Below, piece by piece: positions 44,624 through 57,000 of a DNA stretch of 64,000 bases; the stretch's first letter is position 1, and each line of letters begins with the position of its first letter. The DNA is taken from assembly GCF_016801865.2 (NCBI RefSeq), contig NC_068938.1, positions 29,214,240 through 29,278,239 of the forward strand, in the 5' to 3' direction. The notes below the pieces were generated by a model. That model saw only the letters and a program-made list of their open reading frames with translations, was not told the DNA's origin and made no database searches. The position numbers and the translations under genes are program-made. This DNA is from Culex pipiens pallens. Lineage: Eukaryota; Arthropoda; Insecta; Diptera; Culicidae.

Positions 44624-46238
44624 ATGAAACACAACAGCTTATTGGACCTTTTCAAAAACAACTCTAGATTTTTCGTTTTCAATTCTTTGTAAAGAAAAGC
44701 CACACTGAAAAATCTAATCTTTGCAATAAAAATAATTTAATTTAAAAAATATATAAAATTAGGAAAATTATTTATTTCTAAGGCTTTTTTTTATTTTAAA
44801 ATAATTTGTAAAATTGCATTGTAAAATTGAAAATTTTCATAAAAGTTTAATTTTTTTAAACATTGATAATAGAACCCTCGATCAAACCGATTGTTTCCGA
44901 GATATTTTCTGTTGAAAATTACAGGTTTATTAGGTGACATATAGAGAAACTTTACACAAATATTTTCTTTAAATATTATCAAAATCGGTAAAAATATACC
45001 CATTCACACTCGAAGATGAATTTTATATGCGAAAAATGTGCGCTCCAAATATTCCTAAAAGTGAGATTTTCATTTCAAATTAAGTGCTCTGTAACTTTGT
45101 AAAATACACCAAAGCTATAAAACTCGATACTGATAAGTTATTAGCGATATTGGTTTGTGTTAGTTAAGGTGGAGGGCGAGGGCGGAGGGGAAAAGTGGAT
45201 CCACTTTTCCACCAAACTCCCCAAGAGGCAAGAGAGACAATGTTGTTTCTATGTACAACGATGCGCAGCTGTGTGAGTGCTCCGCTCGTTGCTATGGTAA
45301 TACACACAGAGAGTGCTAGACGCAAGGTGCTTGTGTTGGTGCGGCCCTGTGAGCGGAAAGGAGAAGCCAAGCAGCAGGGCCAATGAGAGGCAATGTTGTA
45401 ATTGTCGTACTGAGAGTGAGTGGGCACCATGCCGGTTGCGAAGGGGTGAAAAGGACGACTCCTGGTTCCGGCGTAAAAACCCCAACCCTCCGGAGGACTT
45501 TTACCTAAAAATGAAAACATTGGTCGAACCGTCAGCAAACACACACACAGGAATGAGGAACAAAACAAATTTAATTCTCTTCTTCATCCGGCCGTGTCGT
45601 AAAATGTTGTGTAATAGAATATTGGCTTTTGGCATGGTAGTTGGGAGTGAGGAGATCCGAGGGGGGGGGGGGGGACCGGTTTAAGGACAGGTTGAGTGGG
45701 GCACACTGGATGGAAATCAGTAGTGTTAAACTTGGCAGGTTGCAAACTCAGAGGGGATATAATAACGAAGTTTTCTTGGAGCATCCACTTGACAGCATTC
45801 ACCGTGCGGAGGAGGACTGAGAGGACGAAACTTTAGGAGGAGAAAGTGCGGTAAGTACATGGAGTAGCAGGGTGATTCTGTTTTTTTATTTGGTTTATTT
45901 CTTAAATTTAAAAAAGGGCTCTGAAACAGTTAATTTTGATACATTTCAAATTATAAAAACAGAAAAAGAATAATAATGATCGCTTTCAAAATATCTGAGT
46001 AATAATCTAAGTATATCTAAGTACATATTTTTGGTCAAGTTTTATGTCTGTTTTGGGGTTTTGGTTATAACAGTTCCAAATATTTCAAAAAGTTGAAAAA
46101 ATCTATTTTTTACTGAAACTGGAATAAGTATTTCCAATGAAAAATAAGATATTGTCAATTCAATAAAATTTATTTTTAAAAGTAGATTTATGTTTATTTT
46201 GCTTCAGAAAGGTCGATGATTGGTTCAACTTAACAGTA
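44624..46238. other. Intergenic stretch
   Basis: 44700-45150 is AT-rich. 45160-45850 is GC-rich and appears single copy, with overlapping ORFs on both strands but no splice or family evidence. It includes a 14-base G run at 45661-45674. It could be a regulatory region or a non-coding exon. Confidence 0.35.
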
Positions 46239-46316
46239 CAGTCCAGATTCTAATATCAGAAAGCCTTGGCAAAATTTCACTTCGGATAATCGAATTTTTG
46301 ATTGTCGAGCTAAATG

Positions 46317-46572
46317 ATACGTTCGTTTGAACAGCCAGTGCGGCACTGAGTGCCACACTCGTCGGTGCCAGTTTTGGTTCAAACGAACATTCTTTTTCAG
46401 TGTGCATGGAACTCGCATGAAACTGAAAAAATATCGAGTGCGGCACTAGAGTTTCAGTTCCAAGATGGCGGCGAAACTCGTGCGGAACTAGCGCGAGTTT
46501 CTTCGAACAAACACTTTGACAGCTCTGAGTGCGGCACTCAGTGCGGAACTAGCCCTCAAACGAACGTACCAA
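46317..46572. mobile_element. Nested MITE with ACGTTCGTTTGA ends
   Basis: ATACGTTCGTTTGA at the left and TCAAACGAACGTAC at the right are inverted termini. Inside, GTGCGGCACT(G)AG and CGAACAAACAC phrases repeat. It splits a phrase that is continuous in the intact pogo-like copy, so it inserted after that copy did. Confidence 0.7.
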
Positions 46573-46763
46573 AAAAGTATGACCCCTAATCTATTCTAAA
46601 GTCATTTGGAATGTTTAAATCCAAGATGGCGGCAAAAGTCGCGGTGATGAAATATTGAAAAAATGCTTTGTTGAATTTAATAAGCAATCAATCATTCAAA
46701 TTTTACTAAAATGGGGTCGCAAAACTCGACTTTGCAAAAAAAAAAAACAAAAAAAACCTTTTT

Positions 46764-46882
46764 GCCTTCCTCACCTTACTGAGGAAAGGCTATAAAATCA
46801 CTCGAAAAATGAACTTCTTAATTTGACCTCGTAGACCCACCTTCACGTATACCTATCGACTCAGAATCAAATTCTGAGCAAA

Positions 46883-46919
<37 letters not shown>

Positions 46920-47996
46920 GGATGTGGGTCTGTGCACCAAAAAATATGCACTCGATTATCTCAGCACTGGCTTAACCGATTTGGACCGATTTGGTCTCAT
47001 TCGATTCGTCTTGGGGTCCCATAAGTCCCTATTGAAAATTATGAAGTTTAGTAAAGTATTTCAAAAGTTATGCTAAAAAAACGATTTTGGCGTATGTCCG
47101 GAAGATTGTAAAAAGGGTGGTTTTTGTAAGAAACCCTGTCATGTTATACATTTTCAGAAAGGTATTAAAAAGACCTTTCCAATGAGCCCAAAACATTGAA
47201 GATCTGATAACCCTATCAAAAGTTATTAGCACTTAAGTGTTATTTATACACTTTTTGGAGGCCGGATCTCAGATATTTCAATGAAAATGATGTCCGGGTC
47301 TATCATGCGACCCATCGTTAGTTAGATAATCGAAAGACCTTTCAAATGAGCCTAAAACATCAAGGATCTGACAATCCTATCAAAAGTTATTGACACTTAA
47401 GTGTTATTTATACACTTTTTGGAGGCCGGATCTCAGATATTTCAGTAAAAATGATGTCCGGGTCCATCATGCGACCCATCGTTAGTTAGATAATCGAAAG
47501 ACCTTTCAAATGAGCCTAAAACATCAAGGATCTGACAATCCTATCAAAAGTTATTGGCACTTAAGTGTTATTTATACACTTTTTGGAGGCCGGATCTCAG
47601 ATATTTCAGTAAAAATGATGTCCGGGTCTATCATGTGACCCATCGTTAGTTAGATAATCGAAAGACCTTTCAAATGAGCCTAAAACATCAAGGATCTGAC
47701 AACCCTATTAAAAGTTATTGGCACTTAAGTGTTATTTATACACTTTTTAGAGGTTTGATTTCAGATATTGTGATAAAAATATTGTCTGAATCTTCCATGC
47801 GAACTATCGTTGGATAGGTTTTTTTATCAGACCTTGCCGATGAGCCAGAAATATTGATGGTCTGCGAACCATATAAAAAGAAATGAGTAATAAAGTTGAT
47901 TTGTTAAACATGTTAAGGGGGAATGTTGCTATTTTTACTGAATGTATTGACTTTATAAATATGAGGAAGGCACCAACCACCTAAAGGTGGATTAAG
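46764..47996 (-). mobile_element. Dispersed repeat with 164-bp internal units, copy 2
   Basis: The plus-strand text runs GCCTTCCTCACCTTACTGAGG to CACCTAAAGGTGGATTAAG, the reverse of 43033-43794. The unit beginning GCCGGATCTCAGATATTTCA occurs at 47261, 47425 and 47589, and a diverged one at 47753, all spaced 164. It carries a (GT)n tract at 46885-46917. Confidence 0.78.
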
Positions 47997-48053
47997 TAAC
48001 GTTTTTTTTAAACCTTTGGATTATCGAGACTTCGGATAATCGAGTCAGGACTG

Positions 48054-49269
48054 TATATATAAAATATCTAGAAAATGTCATAAATACAGTACATGAAATA
48101 TATTTACTCAGTTTTTTCAATACATTTGTATCCATTAAACTATTCATGTGTTTTGTGTAGTTTAGTTTGATGAACTTTTTATTTTCTTTTATTTCGAAAC
48201 TTTGAACGACAAGTGATTTTTGAACCACCCCATCAATGTACCAAGCGGATGCTGGCAAAATAGACACTCTGTTTTCTGCTGCTGCCATTTTGCCGCTATG
48301 GCTTGAGGGGGATTTTCATGGCCGGAAAAGGGCTCGCCAAGTAGGTGGGGGGGAGGAACAAGTGAAGAGCGACACAGTCAGGATACGATGACACAAGCAC
48401 ACACACACACACACACACATACACACAATCTGAAATGCTCGAGATGTGCTCTCGGTGCTGTGAAGTGACGAACAAACTGTGTTTTTAATATGATAATATT
48501 TAAATAGTATGGTGGAAAATCAGCCAGAAGTGGATGAAAAAAAGTAGGAGCAAAAAAAGTTTACTGTTGGATAAAAGGGTCGCGGAGATGGGGGGTGGTT
48601 AAAGAGTTCTGTGTCATCTGTGTGCGTCTGAATGTCGTTTTTTTTTGTTTTGCTGGAGCTGGACTGGGCAACACAAAGCAATTTGTTGGACAATTTTATC
48701 GTTTCACAATTTTAATGCGATAATGGCCGTCGGTATTTTGATGTGGATACGTTGGTTTAGCAATACCGTTGCTGTGCATAACATCCAATTTGTTTTTGGA
48801 TGGATTTGATGAGCGGAGAAGGCGAAAATATGTTGATACAAATTCTCGCTTACTTTTTCAAAAAGTCTTATGTACATAGGAAACCCGTGGCGCATTGGTC
48901 TTGAAAAAAGTAATCTAGAATTCTGGAGTTTTTTTTTAAAAAAAGGTCCAATAAACCAAATTTTCAGTTTTTCTTTTTGGGTGTTTTTTAATACCCCTGA
49001 CTAAAGGCGGTTTCAAAAACACCCAAAAAGCAAAACCTGTAAATTTGGTTTATTGAACCTTTAAAAAAAACTCCAGAATTGAACACTTATTACAATTAAA
49101 TTAGGAAAATTGATATTTTAGTTAAACTTTTTGTCTTCCCACCCTCGCTGCAATTTCTCCAAAAAAATAGGGGGCAATATATAACTCTTGTCAAAAATCA
49201 AAATCTTCATCTTAAATAAAGCAAAGCACTTCAAGGCATTTTTTTTATTTAATGTTGAGATCACATACA
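48054..49269. other. Intergenic stretch with simple repeats
   Basis: 48240-48720 looks single copy and includes an (AC)n run at about 48396-48427. A hairpin at about 48930-49075 (TTTGGGTGTTTTTTAAT facing CAAAAACACCCAAAAAG) is related to 17925-18050. No gene is visible. Confidence 0.45.
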
Positions 49270-52200
49270 ACTAATGCATTCAGCTTATAGGAAATTTTAC
49301 GGAGATCATTTTTCTTTTTTTAACATTCAATTTATGCCCACGCAAAGCCGAGATATTTGCATTTTAGTGAACAAAAAGTGTTTTAGTGAACAAAAAGTAT
49401 ATAAGCGTTTTTAGCATAAAACATTGGCTACTATGATTACAAACGGGAAAGCATATATTTTGGAAATTTTTATTTTGCTCGCTCAAAAACGATATTTGTT
49501 AATAATATTTCATAAAAAAAACATGACATTTTCTCACAACGTGACGTAAACGACATATTTATAAGTACTGCTCTGTGCTCTTCTCGATATGAACAAATAT
49601 AGCTCTAATGGGTAACTTTTTTTTGAAAAAATAAGTTTTTTATAAATGAATTTGTTTCATTTGAATGTACATACATAAAAAAATCACGTTCACAGCTTGG
49701 AGATATGAACTTTAATGAAATTAATTTTGATTTATGATTATTTGTCGTTTACGTCACATTGTGAGAAACAGTGACAAATATCGTTTTTGAGCGAGCAAAA
49801 TAAAAATTTCCAAAATATATGCCTTCCCGTTTGCAATCATAGAAGCCAATGTTTTATGCTAAAAACGCTTATACACCAAGGATTTTGAAAATTCGTCAAT
49901 TTGTGCTCACTAAAATGCAAATATCTCAGCTTTGCTTGGACATAAATTGAATGTTTAAAATAGCAAAATGATCTCCGTAAAATTTCTTATAAGCTGAGTG
50001 CATTAGTTTTGATTGCAAAAAGGTTTGGCTCGTTTTGTGGAGAGATTTTTGAAATTTTTTGCTAAAAAATACAATTTTTTCTCCCTAAAACGCCCTGCCA
50101 TGCCCAAACACAAGCTTTTATGGACTATGTCTGTACAGAACTTTGTTCATGGGACATCAAACTATAACTTGAAGCCCATGGCGACCAAATTTGAATGACT
50201 TTATTATGATTGTTACTCGCATTTCTGAAAAATACTCGAAAAATGCACTTTTTTCATTCAAGCTCCGCGCGCGAGTTGTAAACCATTTTTGGGATTTTTT
50301 TGTTGTATGAAAACATTGTTCCTGACATCCTAATCTATCATTCTAGGGGTGAGCACCGAAGATTTGACAACTCTTCATTTTTTTGGGACGGCCTAATGTC
50401 CATGCTTTCCCTATGTCAAATAAGCCATTTTGCATCATCACGGTGTGTTTTTTAGAACAAACTAATGATAAAAAATTCGGTATGTCTGATATTTGGCACC
50501 GTGAAAGAAGGGCTCTTTCCCGACATTTTGCGGGGTATACCGAAATGTTTCGTCGGGGGGTCTATAGTAACTTTTTTTTTGAAGATTATTTTTCGATTTT
50601 ATGGGATATTTGTTCAAAAAAGTCACAGAAAATCGGTGCATTCATGTTGGTATCACTCAAATTTCTTATGAATATGCCTTGGAGACTCTAACCAACTATA
50701 TATGACCAATATTTGACCTCCACTTTAAAAAATTGAACCAAATTTTCCAGATTTCTAGCTTTCTTTGAAATTACCTCAAAATCCAAAAAAGTAAATCTTT
50801 TCTTTGTAAAATTTGGCATAATGAATGAATTTGTTTCATTTGAATATAAATGAATTTGTTTCATTTGAATGTACATACATAAAAAAAATCACGTTCACAG
50901 CTTGGAGATATGAACTTTAATGAAATTAATTTTGATTTATGATTATTTGTCGTTTACGTCACATTGTGAGAAACAGTGACAAATATCGTTTTTGAGCGAG
51001 CAAAATAAAAATTTCCAAAATATATGCCTTCCCGTTTGCAATCATAGAAGCCAATGTTTTATGCTAAAAACGCTTATACACCAAGGATTTTGAAAATTCG
51101 TCAATTTGTGCTCACTAAAATGCAAATATCTCAGCTTTGCTTGGACATAAATTGAATGTTTAAAATAGCAAAATGATCTCCGTAAAATTTCTTATAAGCT
51201 GAGTGCATTAGTTTTGATTGCAAAAAGGTTTGGCTCGTTTTGTGGAGAGATTTTTGAAATTTTTTGCTAAAAAATACAATTTTCTCTCCCTAAAACGCCC
51301 TGCCATGCCCAAACACAAGCTTTTATGGACTATGTCTGTACAGAACTTTGTTCATTGAACATTAAACTATAACTTGAAGCCCATGGCGACCAAATTTGAA
51401 TGACTTTAGTATGATTGTTACTCGCATTTCTGAAAAATACTCGAAAAATGCACTTTTTTCATTCAAGCTCCGCGCGCGAGTTGTAAACCATTTTTGGGAT
51501 TTTTTTGTTGTATGAAAACATTGTTCCTGACATCCTAATCTATCATTCTAGGGGTGAGCACCGAAGATTTGACAACTTTTCATTTTTTTTGGGACGGCCT
51601 AATGTCCATGCTTTCCCTATGTCAAATAAGCCATTTTGCATCATTACGGTGTGTTTTTTAGAACAAACTAATGATAAAAAATTCGGTATGTCTGATATTT
51701 GGCACCGTGAAAGAAGGGCTCTTTCCCGACATTTTGCGGGGTATACCGAAATGTTTCGTCGGGGGGTCTAGAGTAACTTTTTTTTTGAAGATTATTTTTC
51801 GATTTTATGGGATATTTGTTCAAAAAAGTCACAGAAAATCGGTGCATTCATGTTGGTATCACTCAAATTTCTTATGAATATGCCTTGGAGACTCTAACCA
51901 ACTATATTTGACCAATATTTGACCTCCACTAAAAAAAATCGAACCAAATTTTCCAGATTTCTAGCTTTCTTTGAAATTACCTCAAAATCCAAGAAAGTAA
52001 ATCTTTTCTTTGTAAAATTTGGCATGAAAATACAGAAACACATAGCCCGGATACGAATTTGAGCATTAAACAATGCAAAACATGGATTATTTAATTAATT
52101 AGCTGTTTAATTAGGCTCAGTTTTCTGAACAAGTTCCATAAAAAAGTATCAGTTTTGGTTCAATATAAGCAGAGATATGCCCAATTTCCTGAAATAAATA

Positions 52201-52830
52201 TTGCCTTTCTCCAAAATTTCTTAATTTAATTACCTTTCACATGATGGGCTCAGTAGGCAGTTTTGTAATGAATGCTATAGGATAATTTTCATGAATTTCG
52301 TCAAAACTTGTTATAATTTTTATGTTTCAAAAAAATATTATCATCATAAAAAATATCTTAGTAGGCAGTGCCCATCATGTGAAAGGTAATTAAATGAGGA
52401 AATTTTGGAGAAAGGCAGTATTTCTTTCAGGAAATTGGGCATATCTCTGCTTATATTGAACCAAAACTGATTCTTTTTTATGGAACTTGTTCAGAAAACT
52501 GTTCTCCACCATGTGATTGATTCTTAAATATTTTAGAATGCAATGGTGTAATTTGGCAGAGGATTGAAAAAATAATTTTCTGAGCCTATTGTTTAATGCT
52601 CAAATTCGTATCCGGGCTATGTGTTTCTGTATTTTCATGACAAATTTTACAAAGAAAAGATTTACTTTCGGTAGTTTCGGGGTTTCCAGCTTGGATTTTG
52701 AGGTAATTTCAAAGAAAGCTAGAAATCTAGAATTTGGTTCGATTTTTGAACAAATATCCCATAAAAACGAAAAATAATCATCAAAAAAACGTTACTCTAT
52801 CCCCCCGACGAAATATTTCGTTTTTTTACG
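49270..52830. repeat. Complex fold-back region containing a 1.2-kb tandem duplication
   Basis: 49270-49560 is inverted with respect to 49740-50020 (shared GTTTTATGCTAAAAACG, ATTTTGCTCGCTCAAAAACG, TGACGTAAACGAC or complements). The block starting ATGAATTTGTTTCATTTGAA at 49646 begins again at 50850 (period 1204) and runs to about 52023 with very few changes. 52037-52618 is another inverted pair (GCCCGGATACGAATTTGAGC and its complement). 52620-52830 is an inverted copy of the duplicated block's end. No transposase was recognised. Confidence 0.75.
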
Positions 52831-54005
52831 TTACGTGTCGGCCATATTCAAACACAAAAACTATCCTAGACCATGCTACTGCTGCTAGCGTGTCTGGATC
52901 GTGTAAGCTTTACAATTTTTATATGATAAAATGCATGGTCTTCAAGTTATAAGCATATGAAGGAAAAGATTGTGTTTCTAAGAAGATTTTTGAAATTTTA
53001 TTTGACAATATTTTTTTTTCTAAAAAAAATGGGATTAGATTTTGCCCTATCCTCAACCCTAGCATCTTGAAGGATTTTCTTGAGGATTTTGGAATTTGGA
53101 TTTTTATAATTATTAATTGAAACTTTTATTGCAATCAAGACAAAAATAAAATCTTGTGTTTCGCACCACTTGGACAACAAAACAAAATTCAACGCAATAT
53201 TTGCGCTGACTCGCCACATTGAGTTTCATTATGGTGCTCTGTGTGTTTGCCATTTTGGTTGGGTGGCAATAAAATGATCCTTTTGTCACTACTACCACCG
53301 TCCCGTCCGGTTTTCCACCTTCCCCATCACAATATAATCTTGACAGAGCACAAAATAGATTGTTTTTCCTTCTCGGCATCCAGCCACCACCCCCACCGGG
53401 ACACGGAGTACATAATGCCACCCCGCAGCCCCCTTTTCACAGTAAATTTCATTTTCTTTTGTCGCTGAACTTTCGTTGGTACGCGTTTTATTTATTCTAG
53501 AGTTTGATTAAATTCGGTTGGCAAATTTTATTGCTCGGGCGAAAATTTGATAAAATGGTCGGTTGTTGAAGCTGGGAAATTTAATGAAAATTTGTAATCA
53601 ATTTTCATTAGGGATGTCACAAAGTTGGAATTGAAAAGGGGAACCCATCGCTCGGATAAGCTGTTGTTGTTGTTTGTAAATGCCGCGTTTAAAAGCGTTG
53701 CCCTGATTAAATTAATTATTTATATAATTTAGCGGATCGTTCCATCAGCTGGACAGTGTGGGCCATTAATATGCATAACACCGGGTTTATTTTTGGGTTG
53801 GTGAAAGTTACGTTCCTCTCACAAAATATCACCACGATAAAGTTCAGCAGACTGAAACCGATTAAAATGCGTGTTCCACAGATTCGCAAGCTGAAAAAAA
53901 GGCATATAAATCAAAGTGGAAGCAGGTTTGGGTTATTTGTTTTACAAATAAATATTTAATTTCTGTCGCGATACAAAAAGGTGGTATAAAATTAAACGTT
54001 ACATA
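52831..54005. other. 3' flank of the LRR gene
   Basis: This is single-copy-looking sequence. The nearest poly(A)-like hexamer after the LRR stop on the minus strand is the variant ATTAAA near 53960. 53200-53450 is relatively GC-rich with short ORFs that lack support. Confidence 0.4.
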
Positions 54006-57000
54006 TTAACAGAAGCTGCTGCCGGCGGTGTTGGCCACGAGGGCGCCAACGGCCACACTCACTACCATCATTACTAAACTATTTACAGCGTTTTTATCAC
54101 AGCTACTGGAACGACCGTTGCGGCCTCCCGTCAAACTCAGCGGCAGCTTGTAGTTGTAGTTTTCGTTGTACTTCCGCTTGACCGCGTCCAGATCCTCCGG
54201 CAGGGGAATGCACTGCGACTCGAGGAAGTTGACCTCGTCGCCGCTGGATTTGGCCAGCACGCACAGCTCCAGCTGGGCCGTCTCGTCCGCCACAATATCC
54301 ACCCCCTTGATGGCGGTCGCCCGGCTGGCATACGACACGACCCGCTCGAAGATGATGTTGTTCCGCTGGTCCCGGATGTACACGTAAAAGTCGGCCACGT
54401 CCTTGGTGGAACTGACGAACCAGTGCGCGTTCAGCTGACCGCGGAAGCTAAAATCACAAACCAAAAAGTTAAATCACCTTAAAAAAAAACGTTCGAAAAA
54501 TTAACACTCACTAGGTGACCTCCCGGAAGCGAATGTCCGGAAGAAGTTGGTAGATTTCCTGCTGGGGTGCCGGCACGCACGTCAGCAGCTCGTCCGACAC
54601 GTTGTACAGTGGCATGCCGGAGCTGACGGCCGGTTCCGCGCAGCGGATGTTCTCGTACTGCTCCGGAAGGGCGGACTGCGTGCGCAGGTAGTTGTACAGT
54701 GGGCGGGTGTAGCAGTCGCAGTTTAGGGGATTGCCTTGAAATGAAACAACAAAAATGTAAGAGATCCTATCTATTTCAAAATAATCTACCAAAGCAAGGT
54801 GGAACAATTCTTATATGTAGAACAAAAAAAAAACATTTTAAAAGATTAATTTTTGAGTTAAGCAATTCTCTGACTCTTTGAAAAATGATTCTTTTTTGCA
54901 TTTGCACTTTGTGAGGACTTTTTTATTACGTGCATACCGTCAACTGGGGCGAATCGGGACAGCAGTTTTAACCATGTTGGAGCACAATATTTTGATTTTT
55001 CTGGTTGGTTTCGGTTAAAACAGACTCAGACCAACAAAATGTGTACATCCATTTCCAGATTTAAAACCATTAAATGCTATAAACACTGCTGTCCCTATTC
55101 AGACTGTTGTCCGATTCGACCCAGATTACGGTACAATTGTTTGTACAAATGTGGCAAAAAATGCTCCTTTTTTAAAGATATATTTTGACAAAATTGTGAA
55201 TCATTTAAAAATGATAGTGCTCTAAATCTTCTATCTATACATACTAGGGTGGGTACGTTTTTCAAAAAGTTCTCGGATCAAGTTTTAGTATGGTTCCCCT
55301 TATAGGGCATGCCCATAGGAACTTTCATGCCAAATATCAACTCATTTGATTGTAAACTGGCTGCGCGCATCAGGGTTAAAGTTTACATGGGAATTACTAT
55401 GGGAAATTGGAACTTTTTGTTCAAACGCTCCTACAGGTCTGGGAAAATCACGCGCCAACTTCTGGTATGGTCAGGCCTATGGGGAATGGTCTGGAGAACA
55501 CTTTTCCCGAAGAGAGTATATGGATTCGTTGTCCCTAGACCTGGCGCATCGGCAAACAATCCGATGTCTCCGGAATCAACGGTTTTCCCTCAAAAAGCAT
55601 CAAATTTTCCTTAGCATGCTATGAAAGCTCGATGAACACCGCGACGCCATACGTCAGGCAGCTACCACGTGGTTGAAATATTTGCAAAAAAATTACAAAT
55701 TTGCTATGCAAAGATTCTGAATTCGACTAAATAATATCAGGATTACTCGAAATGATCATTTTCTAGTTAAAAGAAGGTTTGCAATTGAATATTCCAGCCG
55801 TTTCTCACCCACGTGGTAGCTGCCTGACGTATGGCGTCGCGGTGTTCATCGAGCTTTCATAGCATGCTAAGGAAAATTTGATGCTTTTTGAGGGAAAACT
55901 GTTGATTCCGGAGACATCGGATTGTTTGCCGATGCGCCAGGTCTAGGGACAACGAATCCATATACTCTCTTCGGGAAAAGTGTTCTCCAGATCATTCCCC
56001 ATAGGCCTGACCATACCAGAAGTTGGCGCGTGATTTTCCCAGACCTGTAGGAGCGTTTGAACAAAAAGTTCCAATTTCCCATAGTAATTCCCATGTAAAC
56101 TTTAACCCTGATGCACGCAGCCAGTTTACAATCAAATGAGCTGATATTTGGCATGAAAGTCCCTATGGGCATGCCCTACAAGGGGAACCATACTAAAACT
56201 TGATCCGAGAACTTTTTGAAAAACGTACCCACCCTAATATATACAGCAATTCCATTTGAAAAGAGCCTAAACCGATCGGGCTCAAAATTTTTCTATGGGT
56301 TCCTTGGCCAAAATAATTAGACCCGTATTTTTTAGTTTGGCCATTAGGGTGACCTACATCGTGCTAGGGTTGTTAAAAAATGGCAATTTTCGTCATTTTT
56401 CGCAAAAACCACTTTTTTCGAAAAATCATATCTCCGCGCCATTTCATCCGATTTTAGCTGTCTTAGACGCAAAAGAAAGGTGATGAGTTTGGCTATTTGG
56501 GAAAAATAGTAAGAAGTTCCAAAAATCTAGCTTAACTATTGAAAAAGTCGTATGAAAACTTAAAATGGCGTTTTGACCGTTTCTGGACCAAAGAGCCTAT
56601 GTCTGAAAATATTTTTATCGGATTCCTCGGAAAATTTCACGTAACATCTAATCTAATCTAATCTAATCAGACCCTAGCGCAGCCAATCTTTCGAAGGGAT
56701 CCTGGAGAGTGCCTTAGGTTAGATGACGCCTAGCACTCTTCTTGTCATTTATAAACACTTGTAGTGCGCCATTGCATTGAAAATGCATTGAAACATCACA
56801 GCGTTAAAGCTGCCAGGCCTACTGCGTAAAGCCGTATCGCAGAGATGACTCGTAATTGGGTTCAGTTTTTGGCACTGAGTGTTCGAACAACAACACAATT
56901 CTGAATCGACAGGGGAGGAAGAAGCGTGGGGACACACCACCATACGCTCCGAAATTTGGTTGTATTCGTTGGGAGCACCATGCTAAGAAGGTTTGGTACT

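Larger units (their letters stand above)
46239..48053 (+). mobile_element. Pogo-like MITE interrupted by two later insertions
   Basis: The ends CAGTCCAGATTCTAATATC and CGGATAATCGAGTCAGGACTG are flanked by TA. Comparison with 42572-42982 shows two foreign blocks. One interrupts the GATTGTCGAGCT...GTATGACCCC phrase (about 46317-46572). The other lies near the right end (46764-47996). Confidence 0.8.

Noticed and set aside
45164..45684. Overlapping ORFs of 120-134 codons on both strands
   Set aside because: The region is GC-rich, but no frame has domain motifs, splice sites or a consistent start. I kept it only as a possible regulatory stretch.
50383..51771. Repeated ORF (MGRPNVHAFPMSNKP...) in the tandem block
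   Set aside because: Both copies come from the 1.2-kb duplication of a non-coding repeat. Fragments of the same text occur elsewhere out of frame.
55309..56172. Two nearly identical 101-codon ORFs in the LRR intron
   Set aside because: They are mirror images in the two arms of a hairpin element, with no conserved protein features.
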